A stretch of 64,000 nt of DNA from contig CM053794.1 in NCBI GenBank assembly GCA_028671895.1, positions 23,236,501 through 23,300,500 on the forward strand. The letters are read 5' to 3'. Below the pieces are notes generated by a model. The model was given only the letters and a program-made list of their open reading frames with translations. It was not told the DNA's origin and made no database searches. This stretch comes from Oenanthe sinensis (lineage: Eukaryota; Streptophyta; Magnoliopsida; Apiales; Apiaceae). This document shows positions 9,677 to 19,842 of this stretch, one piece after another (the stretch's first letter is position 1; each line of letters begins with the position of its first letter). The translations under genes were made by a program, and so were the position numbers.

Positions 9677-12600
9677 TCAGATTCTTCTGTAAGAGAAGTC
9701 CTCTTTCAGAAATTGACTTAAGAGCTTTTCTTCAGCATCTTTCAATAAATCAACAAGCTTCTCCTTCAATTCCCTCATGTTCTCAGAAGAATCATCTATT
9801 TGAATTATTGCAGCCCTTAGAGCATAAATTGATGACCTCTCCATACTTTCATCTAAGGCAATGCAACAGGTCTTCATACCATCAGGATTTAAGATTAGTG
9901 TAGGAATCCCTAACACCATTTTGACCTTTGCATCCCCTTTTCTCATTGCTCTTTCTGTTCCATCTTCAAGTATATATCCAGGCTCATATTCTTCAGAGTT
10001 TATCATCAACAACTTTTCACTCTTCTTCTTCTCAGCTATTATTCTTTCAACAATCTTCCTCCACCTGGAAGTTGCTTCATTTTCATCATTGAGCAGATAT
10101 AGAACATGTTCAAGTTCTTTAGATGCTTTATCAATCAGACTTTCTTCAGCAATCTTCAAAACTCTCCCATTTTCTAAAAAATAAATGAGCTTCTCCTTAG
10201 CTTGAGCACCATCAAAGATATCCTTCACTACATTAACAGAGATTAATTTATCTAGATATTCTTGAGACAGCTCTTCTTCATGTTTATCTTTCAGTGAATA
10301 AGGATCTCTGAAGATATTTGTTTCACCTCTGTAGACCTTAGCATGTGTATCACCAATACCACCTTTATTTTTTCCAAGTCTGGCATTGAGAGTCAGAGTT
10401 TGAGTTTTTGTCCACAAAGGATCAGACCTTTTCTTTCTTATCAGAGATTGTTGTTGTTCTTCTTCCTCATCATCAAAACTTGAACCACCTGGAAGAAAAG
10501 TTGTTCCAGACATAGTGAGAGGTTTCTTTGGCTTAGTTGGAGCTTTTGGTTGAATTCTAGAAGATGATCTTGTTTGAATTTCTGAAACTGGTCTTGATTG
10601 AGCAACTGGTTTGAGAGTTTCAATAGGTTTGATTTGAATAGGCTTGGATTCTGGTTTCTTCTGTTGAGCAGCAGTCTTTTTCTGAATTGGACCTTTCTTT
10701 ACACTTCTTTTCTTTTTCTAAACTTGAGCACTAACAGCTCCAGATTTCTTCAATTCAGCTTCTACTGCAACTGGATCCATTCCTGGATGTTCTTCTTCAA
10801 ATATTTTCTTTGCTAGTTCAGCATCCTTCAAGTTTTGTTCTTCAATCTTCTCTGGCTTATCTTCATCTTCAAGTTTCTTTGCTAATTCTAAATCAGCATC
10901 TATCAGAGTTTGCTTATCAGAGTTTATCTCAGTCTTTGATGTCATCAGAGTTTGTTCAATCAGAGTTTGCTTCCCATCCTTATGACTCCCTTGATCTTCA
11001 TCATTCGGTTTGTTAGGTTTGAGAATTACATCCTCCTTCTTGCATTTGTCTGAACCCTTCTCCCCCTTTCTGACATCATGACCTGTTTGAACAGTAAGAA
11101 GCTCGACAATTGTATGTAACATCCCCTGCATAGAACTAACAGAATTAGAAAGATGATCCACTTTAGCTTCCAATGCATCATGTTTAGTGGAGACAGAAAG
11201 GAGTTTTGCTTCCAGAGAATGTTGAGAAGTGGAAACAACAGTTCCGAGAAGAACAGAATGCTTGGTGACAGATGCCTTCAGATCAGTAACTTCATGTTGA
11301 AGGCCTTTGGACATAATAGTAGAGGCTTTCAAGATTGTCTTCAATTCTCCAGAAGAAATTTCTTTGTCAGCTTTATCGATTAAGTCAAGAACATGAGGCC
11401 AAGAAATCTCTCTCTCAGGAATCTTCCAAGAAGAATCCCAAATGGATTGCTTGTGAGAAGAAAGAAAATCTTCAGCAGATGACTTTGCTTGGAAATTAAA
11501 ATCCCTTCTGATACCCTCTGCATCAAGATCAACTTCAATACGTCCTTTAAGATCTTCCACCACTATGTAATCAGGATACTTCATCCCTAATCTCTCATGA
11601 GCATCATGTGCATTAATAGGCCATCTCTTGGTGTTATATCTTTGAGTGAAAGGAATTGACAGATCTGTGACTTCTTCATCAACAAAAATCACATCATCAG
11701 AGTCTGTGTCCTTCTCATCAGAGTTTGAAACATCAACAGAGTTTGGCACAACATTAGAGTTTGATACAGGTAAACTCTGAGTACATGCAAAAGTAACATA
11801 ACAACCTAAATCACTCTGATTTTTTAAAGTAATCTCATTACTTCTCACATCACACATATCATAACTTTTAATAGTTAGATTTTGCTCACTAGAAGTAACT
11901 AACTTCTTTCTCAATTCTACCTCTCATTTTACCAGATCCAGTGTCTGCCTCTCATTTATTCTGTTTTTCACACATTTTACCTCAGACTCACTGGAAAGGC
12001 TCAACACACAATGTCCTACAGAAATAAGAGGTGGCTGAGAAATGATATTTGTAGTCACATGAATAGGGGTATCCTTATCAGGACTATCCATGATCATCCC
12101 AGCAGTAAACGTAGGAAATATAAATTCTGAACTGATACAATCAGAGAATGTAAATTCTGAAGTAGAGTCAGAGTTTATACCTTGAGCATTTGTAGATGGA
12201 GTCTCCATAGGTAATGTAGAAATTGATTGCTCAAAGAGAGCATCAGAGTTTGCCTTTAGAGCTTCATCAGAGTTTGTCTGTCCAATAAGATGTTCTTGGT
12301 CTGCAATCATAAAATGGATGATTGGTTCTTGTGGGACCTGAGTCAGATCAGCAGCTGCTTCACCACTTTGAGGCGAAGGTTCTTGTGGGCTTGACTCTGC
12401 CAGAGATTGGCCTTCAGCATTAGCAACAGCAATGTCTGTTATAATTGTGTGGGTGCCTGCATCCAAACTTTGATTGGATGGTTCTTGTGTGACTGGAGCA
12501 TTAACAACTTCTTCAACCCTTTGAGCAGAAGGTTCTTGTGGGTTGTACTCCTGATCATTGCTGGCTTCATGTGCTGGAATTGTGGCTTCTATTGAACTTT

Positions 12601-14197
12601 GATCAATAGGTTCTTGTGTGCCTGGCCCTTCAATAACTGCTACCTCATTTTGAGAAGTAGGTTCTTGTGTGTCCTGGCCAAAAGAGACAGACTTCGTCTT
12701 TCTTCTAGAAAAGAGTTTGGAACTTGGAGAGGCTGAAGTTGATTTTGATTTGGTTGCCTCCATTTCTTTTCTGACTTGTTCAGCCAGCTCCCTAACTCTT
12801 TCATAAGACATCTCCTTTATAATTTGCTTAGGAGAGGTTGTTGGAGAATCTGATATTTGAACTGGAGTAGTGTCACTAGATTTTATTAACTCATCAGAGT
12901 TTGTCAATTTCTCAGAGTTTATCACTGTAGTGTTTAAAGGTCTTTCAGAGTTTGGCCGGTCAGAGATTGGAGCGTCAGAGTTTATAGCTGCATCAGAGTT
13001 TATCCCTTCAATCTTTGCAGCCTCAGAGTTTGCAATCTTGACTAGTCTTCTTTTCTTTTTCTTCTTCTCAGGAATTGGAAGAACTATTTCTTTCTGAGGA
13101 GAAGTCTGAGAAACCTGTTCAACTGTCGTTCTCTTAGGAAAAATGAACCCTTCATCAGAATCTCTATCTTCATCAATTAAGTTTCTCTTTTTGAGAGAAG
13201 AGTCTGTCACATAATTCCCCTTCCGTTTGCTTGAGCCCTGTTGAGAGGTGTATTTTGCAACTACAGGCTTTTGAGAGACTGTAGAGGTTGGCAAAGGTGT
13301 TTGGGTGTCAGTGTTTGGAGGGTGACTTGGGTTTGAATCAGAGGGTGCTAAACTCTGATTCATAGCCACTGAGAGAAAATCCCTGCCATACATGGTAGGC
13401 ATTCTCTGATTTAAGAGAAGCCTGACCCATGTGGGATAAAAGAGAGGAGAGAGATTACCTTTCTTAGCATCCTTCCTAGCTAGGTCAGCAAAAATTCTTT
13501 TATTCATACAAAAACTGGCTAAACTCTGATCATTCTCAAGACTTACATTAGGCAACAAATAATTAAAAATTAACTGAAGAAATCTAGCAAAGTATACAGT
13601 GTGAACATTATCATTTATCTTGCTAGCCAACTGCCTAATTATTAAACAAGGAAAATTGAAATTGAGATTATGGGTCAGAGAATACCCAATCTGTTGAGAC
13701 AGCTGCGGAATGGCATCAAAATTGGTACATTTGGCAGTGAAAGCCCTTGTAATGCAGTCGAAGAAGAAACTCCATTCTCTTCTTAAATGTGGTCTTGTTA
13801 AACTTCCCAATTTAGATAGGCTACCTCCATAGCCTATTGCTTTGAAAAATTCCTTGATTTGATCATCTCCAACAAAATCATCATACTCAGCCATTTCTGG
13901 AAGATGAAGAGCTTGTCTTACCACAGCAGGAGTAATGGAATACTTGCCATTGCATTGAAATGTTATTATCGGCTCCTCATTATCATTAGCATTATTAAAC
14001 TTTGCAGTTGACCAGATTTTGAGCAGAGATTGAGCGGAGAAGTTCGTGGGTTCCTGAAGTGCGTACCCAATATAACTGTTCTGCAGAAAATCCTGAATCA
14101 CATGAAAATCCTGAGGTGCTTCATCCTTAGATAGAAGAGAGATGCACTTTGTTGCAGCAAAAGAATAGGTCTGAAAAGTAATACCCTTAGACGCCAT
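9677..14197 (-). pseudogene. Long extra ORF of Copia-R downstream of RNase H, two in-frame stops
   Basis: One reading phase runs from ATG at 14197 (MASKGITFQTYSF) to a TGA at 9677, about 1507 codons, interrupted only by TGA at 11924-11926 and TAG at 10718-10720. Residues ~1-310 look folded (ITPAVVRQALHLPE, FNFPCLIIRQLASKI, VYFARFLQLIFNYLLP). The middle is low-complexity, with repeated Asn-Ser-Asp/Glu from the AAACTCTGA motif, QEPS repeats and Lys-rich patches. Around 11.0-11.4 kb there is coiled-coil-like sequence (LKASVTKHSVLL, LEAKVDHLSNSV). The C-terminal ~270 residues are charged and helical. Sireviruses may carry an extra, sometimes env-like, ORF here. I see no signal peptide or clear membrane anchor, so env is not supported. 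Function unknown. Confidence 0.7.
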
Positions 14198-14287
14198 TGA
14201 AGTTTTGAGATATGAAGAGTGAATAACAATTAGGGTTTGATAAGACGAGAGAGAAAGATAGAATAAACGATGTAGATGAAAATTCAC

Positions 14288-14736
14288 AGTGAAACAAAAT
14301 GAATTAAACTATTCCCTCTCAATTGTATATACCCTTTAGTGGGACACGTGGCAAGAAATAATTTGAGCAGTAATGAGTAGACCAAGTATCAAAATACGGC
14401 AAGTATGTGTGTGCTGTGTAATAATAGGAACCGTCATTCGTGAGATACACGCGCCTTATTACAAGTCCAGTCAGAGATTAATGATGTTACAAAATGAAAT
14501 ATGATGTCATAAATATGATCTCAGAGTTTACCACTTAATCAGAGTTTACATATCAGAGTTTATATGAGTCAGAGTTTAGTATGTACTGTCAGAGTTTACC
14601 ACATACTCTGACAGAGTTTACCATAAACACTGATAACTTGTGATCAGAGATTAGATGCTTCAAGGATCAGAGTTTGTTCCATTTTCATCATAGTTTACCC
14701 CATACTCTGACCTATACTCTGAGTGTCTGAAACTTG
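14288..14736 (-). other. Non-coding spacer between RNase H and the extra ORF
   Basis: No coding frame. Its RNase H-proximal half is the densest block of the dispersed motif (separate entry). The rest is ordinary AT-rich sequence that may hold a promoter or splice site for the downstream ORF; none could be assigned. Confidence 0.5.
14520..14715 (-). repeat. Dense array of the CAGAGTTT/AAACTCTG motif
   Basis: Seven exact CAGAGTTT cores on the plus strand in about 200 bases, with irregular spacing, plus variants (CAGAGATT, ATACTCTGA in the opposite orientation). The sequence between copies is not conserved, so this is not a simple tandem repeat. Opposite-orientation copies allow short hairpins. 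Confidence 0.8.
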
Positions 14737-17700
14737 CTAAGTTGAGCCACTTGTCACCATCCCTAATTCAGAAACCAGTCTGTTAAATGTTGCTTCAGGC
14801 AAGGGCTTGGTGAATATATCTGCTAATTGTTGATCTGTAGGAACAAAATGTAATTCAATTGTGCCTTCCTCCACATGTTCCCTTATGAAGTGATATCTGA
14901 TACTGATGTGTTTTGTCAGAGAATGCTGAACTGGATTTCCTGTCATTGTAATAGCACTTTGGTTATCACAATAAATAGGAATTTTTGAAAATTTCAAACC
15001 ATAGTCTAACAATTGATTTCTCATCCATAAGATCTGTGCACAGCAGCTTCCAGCAGCTATATATTCAGCCTCTGCAGTTGATGTTGAAATAGATTTCTGC
15101 TTTTCGCTTTGCCATGACACAAGTCTTCCACCTAAAAATTGACAACTGCCACTTGTGCTTTACCTGTCAATCTTGCATCCTGCAAAGTCAGCATCTGAAT
15201 AGCCTATCAATTTGAAATCAGACTCCCTAGGATACCATAAGCCAAGATAAGCAGTGCCCTTGAGATATCTGAAAATCCTTTTCACAGCAATCAAATGAGG
15301 TGCTCTTGGATTTGCTTGAAATCTAGCACACAGACATGTGGCAAACATGATGTCTGGTCTACTTGCAGTCAAATAAAGTAGAGAACCAATCATTCCTCTG
15401 TATGCTGTAATATCAACAGGTTCTCCAGTGTCTTGATCAAGTTTTGTTGCAGTAGCCATGGGAGTTGTAGCAGATGCAGAATCTTGCATTTGAAATTTAG
15501 TGAGTAGATTCTTTGTGTATTTAGACTGATTAATGAAAATACCTTCTTCAGTCTGTTTCACTTGTAAACCTAGAAAATAACTCAATTCTCCCATCATACT
15601 CATTTGATACCTGGACTGCATTAGCTTTGAAAATCTTTCACAGAGTTTCTCATTAGTGGAACCAAATATAATATCATCAACATATATTTGAACCAATAAT
15701 AAATCCTTACTTTGAGTTTTATAAAACAAGGTTTTATCAATTGTTCCTCTATTGAAACCATTTTCAAGTAAGAATAGAGCCAGAGTTTCATACCAGGCCC
15801 TTGGTGCTTGCTTTAGTCCATATAGAGCTTTATCCAGTCTGTAGACATGATTTGGATATTTTGGATTGACAAAGCCAGGTGGTTGTTCAACATAGACTTC
15901 TTCTTCAAGTTCACCATTTAAAAATACACTTTTAACATCCATCTGGTAGACTTTGAATTTCTTATGAGCAGCATAAGCAAGAAAAATTCTGATTGCCTCA
16001 AGTCTAGCAACAGGTGCATAGGTTTCATCATAATCAATCCCCTCCTGTTGAGAATAACCTTTGGCCACCAGTCTTGCTTTGTTTCTTGTAATTATTCCAT
16101 CAGAGTCTGTCTTGTTCCTGAATACCCATTTTGTGCCAACAAAAGATCTGTTCTTTGGCCTTGGAACTAGGGTCCAAACTTCATTCCTTTCAAACTCATT
16201 CAATTCGTCCTGCATTGCAGTAATCCAATCTGCATCTTTCAAAGCATCTTCAACCTTCTTTGGTTCTATTTGCGAAAGAAAACTATGAAATAGACATTCA
16301 TTCTGAGTAGCTTTTCTTGTTTTTATTCCACTTTCCAGATCACCTATAATTAAATCAGGTGTGTGATCTTTGGTCCATTTCCTTGGATGTGGAAAGTTCC
16401 TTGAACTAGATGCCCCCCCCCCATGATCTGTGCCTTCATAGAATGATCCTTCTGTAAATGCTGATCCTCCCCCTGAAGATGTGCTTCCATCAGTGTTTGA
16501 TGACTCAGAGTTTAGGTACTCAGAGTTTGAGTTATCAGAGATTGAGGTCTCAGACTTTGTGGTCTCAGAGTTTGAATGATCAGAGTTTAGGGTTTCAGAG
16601 TTTGTGTTGTTCAGAGTTTGGTCAGACTCTGATATTTCAATTACTGTGTTTTGATCTCCAATGTTAGTACTTGATTGATGTTGCTCCCTCTCAACATGTG
16701 CAGAATCTTCAATTTCTATTTCAATCAATTCTGAATCAGAGTTTAAAGAATCAGAGATTACCTCACCAGAGTTTAGTTGAACTGAGTTTATTTTCTGGAG
16801 TTCATTCTCAAATCTTAGAGTTTCTTGTGCATCTTTATCATGTAACCCAACTATCTTTCCTTCATCAAAGGAGACATTAATTGATTCCATGACTGTCCTT
16901 GTCCTTAAATTGAATATTTTGAATGCCCTTGAAGAGGTTTTAGAAGTTGTTGCATATCCAATAAAAATTCCTTCATCTGCTTTAAGTTCAAACTTCTTCA
17001 ATTGTTCAGGATGTGTTTTGAGAATAAAACACTTGCATCCAAAGATGTGAAAGTACTTGACATTTGGTTTTCTTCATTTCAAAGATTCATATGGAGTCAT
17101 TCCATGTTTGTTTATTAAGGAACAATTCTGAGTAATGCATGCAGTGTTCACAGCTTCTGCCCAAAAATAAGTAGGTAGTTTTGCTCCTTCTAGCATTGTT
17201 CTGGCAGCTTCTATTAAAGTTCTGTTCTTTCTTTCAACTACACCATTTTGTTGATGTGTGCCAGGTGCTGAGAATTTTTGAGTAATACCTTTTGTTGAGC
17301 AGAATTCCTCCATTGTTGAGTTTTTAAACTCTGTTCCATTGTCACTCCTTAAATTCTTTACTTTGTGAGTTGATCCATTCTCAATCATTGCAATATGATC
17401 AATGATTGTTTCTGCAGTTTCATCCTTCTTGTGCAAAAAGTACACCCATGTAAATCTAGTGAAATCATCAACTATTACCAGAGTGTATTTCTTCTTTCCA
17501 ATGGACATGATATTAACTGGACCAAATAAGTCAAGATGCAATAGATGAAAAGGTTGATCAATTGAATTTTCAGTTTTGCTCTTGAAAGATGTCTTCTTTT
17601 GTTTGGCCTTTTGACATGAATCACAGAGTCCATCAGGATGAAATTGAACTTTTGGAAGACCTCTAACTAGGTCCTTCTTTATCAATTCATTAATGTTTCC

Positions 17701-18150
17701 AAAGTTCAGGTGACACAACTTTTTGTGCCAATTCCAGCTTTCCATTGGTGATGCCTTTCCAAGTAGACAGGTTAAGGAACCATTAGAATTAATATCCAAG
17801 CTAGCTTCAAATAAATTGTTATGTCTGTGGCCAATAAGAACTATTTTTCCATTTTTCTTGCTTTTCACTTCACAATGAGTTTCATGAAATTCCACAGAAT
17901 AATCTTTGTCTGTCATTTGACTCACACTTAGCAGATTATGTTTGAGTCCTTCAACCAGAGCTACTTTCTTAATGATGACATTTCCAATCACTATGTTGTC
18001 ATATCCCAGTGTTCTTCCTATGTTGCCATCTCCATAAGATACTGCTGGGCCAACCTTCTCCTCAAACTCTGAAAGCAGGGATTTGTTTCCAGTCATATGT
18101 GCAGAACATCCACTATCAATCACTAGAATGTTCTTCCTGTTTCCCTGCAA
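14737..18150 (-). pseudogene. Copia-R pol: protease, integrase, reverse transcriptase, RNase H
   Basis: One phase spans 18150-14737, cut by TGA at 17074-17076 and TAA at 15160-15162. In order: protease DSGCSAHMTG; integrase zinc-binding His/Cys (HKKLCHLNFG, CDSCQKAK) and catalytic DLFGPV, SDNGTEF and NGVVERKNRTL; a linker rich in NSE/NSD (about 16.5-16.7 kb); RT with KARLVAKGYSQQ, QMDVKSVFLNG and YVDDIIFGS; RNase H with YSDADFAG, STAEAEYIAA and TKHISIRYHFIREH. The RT and RNase H motifs are intact Copia type. The stops fall at ESLK*RKPNV and CKIDR*STSG, where Copia elements normally read through, so they are point nonsense mutations. The frame differs from gag, with a 14-base non-overlapping gap. 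Confidence 0.9.
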
Positions 18151-18164
18151 TCAGTAAATGCAAT

Positions 18165-19841
18165 TTAATTAGTAGTTATGGGGACCCAAACTAGTTTGGG
18201 TCCTTTCTTTGAAAACTTGTTAACTTTTGCAGCAGAAGTTCTTTTGTCAGAGTTTGTGTTAACAGAGTTTACATGATCAGAGTTAACATTTACAGAGTTT
18301 GTACTGTCAGAGTTTACACTCCTTTTATCAGTCTTTATCACATATTTTTGCTTGACAGTATGTTTTGGAGAATTACTCATTTGAGGTTGTGGTTTGTAAG
18401 AATTGTAATACAAATTATGATAATCTTTGCATTTATAAATAGAATGCCATAAACTACCACAGTGAAAACAGGGATTTGATCTTGTTTGTTTTCTAGCCTC
18501 AAACCTAGGTTTTTCAGGTTCTTTCTTTTTCTTTTGTTTGCAGTCAATAGCAAGGTGATTTGAATTTCCACAAGTAAAACAGGTTTTCCTAGGAGCATCA
18601 GGGATATTCATGTAGTTATTCTCCTTAATAATTCCTACTTTACCATTCCTATTTCTTTTCACCTTTTTAATTTTATTAGTGACTGCCTTCAACTTTTCTT
18701 TAAGTTGATTCTGTGAAAGTAATCCTATATTTATCTTTTTAGAATCTGGCACACCATTATTTTTAGAGCATTCAGGGAGAGTTTTCTTATAATCACTAGC
18801 TCTAACAAACTTCACAGGTTTAGTCAATGTTCCTTTTGTGTGTGAATTAGTGTGAAATTCTTTATCAGATACATAACCTAGGGCAAATGTCCAATTCTTT
18901 TCAGAAAGCATTTGTTGGACCTTTTTACCAGAGTTTGTCCAAACTCTGAAGGTCTCTTTTTCCTTAACTATCTCAGTTTTCAAATATGTGACTTGTATTT
19001 CCAACTGAGTTTGCATGTGAATAGCATTATCAAGGTCTTTCTTAATATTTATCATATCATATTTTTCAGATTCAAGCATGTTGTTCCTAGCAGTTAGAGT
19101 TTGTATTTCAGATTTTAATCTTTCATTTTCAACAGACTGAGATTTAAAGCTAACATGCAAGTTTCTAAGGAAAGACTTTAATTCATGAATATCTTCAGTA
19201 TCAAAAGTGAAAACAGAGTTTGGTACCTTTTCAGAGTTTAAGATGGTAGCATCAGAGTTTGCCATAAGAGCATAGTTAGTTTCTTCTTCAGAGTCTGAGG
19301 AATCCATCCAATCTTTCTTTGATGTGATGAGAGCTTTCCCAGATTCCTTGCTTCTGCACTCAGTAGCAAAGTGCCCCATCTTATTACACTTGTAACACTT
19401 GATCTTTGATTTATCAAGAGTTTTTGATTTTCCATCTCTATCTTCCCTTTTTCTGAATCTGTCTTTCTTGTCTGACTCACCATGCTTTTTCTGAAAGTTT
19501 CCTTGCTTCCTAAATTTTCTGTATTTCTTGAAGCTTTTGACAAACATAGCAAACATCTCCATCATGTCAGAGTCTGAAGAATCATCAGAGTTTATATCAG
19601 AGTTTGCTTCAAACTCTGATTCACTGCTTTCTTGAAGCACTACTTCTTTCCCTTTTCTTATTGAAGCTTTAAACACCTTTTCTTTTGATTCTTCAATCTT
19701 GGCTTCAACATTCAATGCAACAGATCTTGACTTGCTGCTTTTTCTGTTTCTTCTCTGCTGTAACTCCAGATCATGAGTTTTCAATTTGCCATAAACTTCA
19801 TCTAAGGACATCTCATCTAAATCCGCCCTGTCACTAATCAA
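18165..19841 (-). CDS. Copia-R gag, 5' truncated, three zinc knuckles
   Basis: Open for about 558 codons, ending VWVPITTN then TAA. The N-terminal gag domain is missing; it begins just before DEMSLDEVYGKLKTHDLEL. A first CCHC knuckle CYKCNKMGHFATEC is followed by a coiled-coil-like stretch (ENERLKSEIQTLTARNNML), then CFTCGNSNHLAIDC and CFHCGSLWHSIYKC, giving three CX2CX4HX4C knuckles. The tail repeats NSD/NSV (AAACTCTG motif). It binds and packages element RNA in virus-like particles. No stop codon was found, but there is no start or promoter, so it is not expected to be expressed as a normal gag. Confidence 0.85.
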   Translation of the reverse strand: MISDRADLDEMSLDEVYGKLKTHDLELQQRRNRKSSKSRSVALNVEAKIEESKEKVFKASIRKGKEVVLQESSESEFEANSDINSDDSSDSDMMEMFAMFVKSFKKYRKFRKQGNFQKKHGESDKKDRFRKREDRDGKSKTLDKSKIKCYKCNKMGHFATECRSKESGKALITSKKDWMDSSDSEEETNYALMANSDATILNSEKVPNSVFTFDTEDIHELKSFLRNLHVSFKSQSVENERLKSEIQTLTARNNMLESEKYDMINIKKDLDNAIHMQTQLEIQVTYLKTEIVKEKETFRVWTNSGKKVQQMLSEKNWTFALGYVSDKEFHTNSHTKGTLTKPVKFVRASDYKKTLPECSKNNGVPDSKKINIGLLSQNQLKEKLKAVTNKIKKVKRNRNGKVGIIKENNYMNIPDAPRKTCFTCGNSNHLAIDCKQKKKKEPEKPRFEARKQTRSNPCFHCGSLWHSIYKCKDYHNLYYNSYKPQPQMSNSPKHTVKQKYVIKTDKRSVNSDSTNSVNVNSDHVNSVNTNSDKRTSAAKVNKFSKKGPKLVWVPITTN

Positions 19842-19842
19842 A

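Larger units (their letters stand above)
9039..19842 (-). mobile_element. Copia-R: 5'-truncated Sirevirus-like Copia element
   Basis: Minus-strand order: gag (19841-18165), protease-integrase-RT-RNase H (18150-14737), spacer, long extra ORF (14197-9677), polypurine tract, 3' LTR (9576-9039). The 5' LTR, primer site and gag N-terminus are missing; homology with Copia-F (22.8-25.9 kb) stops abruptly at 19842. Only in-frame nonsense codons interrupt about 10 kb of coding sequence, with no frameshift seen inside pol or the extra ORF, so decay is modest. An extra ORF downstream of pol and a long multi-knuckle gag fit Sirevirus-type Copia. The element is saturated with the motif CAGAGTTT/AAACTCTG. 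Confidence 0.85.

Noticed and set aside
9677..14197. Three separate genes for the extra ORF pieces
   Set aside because: All pieces share one codon phase; the later pieces lack nearby ATG starts and are separated only by single stop codons.
11924..14197. Envelope gene identity for the extra ORF
   Set aside because: No signal peptide, membrane anchor or furin-like site seen; calling it env from position alone is not supported.
14520..14715. Possible CRISPR-like array
   Set aside because: The motif is only 8-9 bases, spacing is irregular, it extends over the whole element, and the genome is a plant's.
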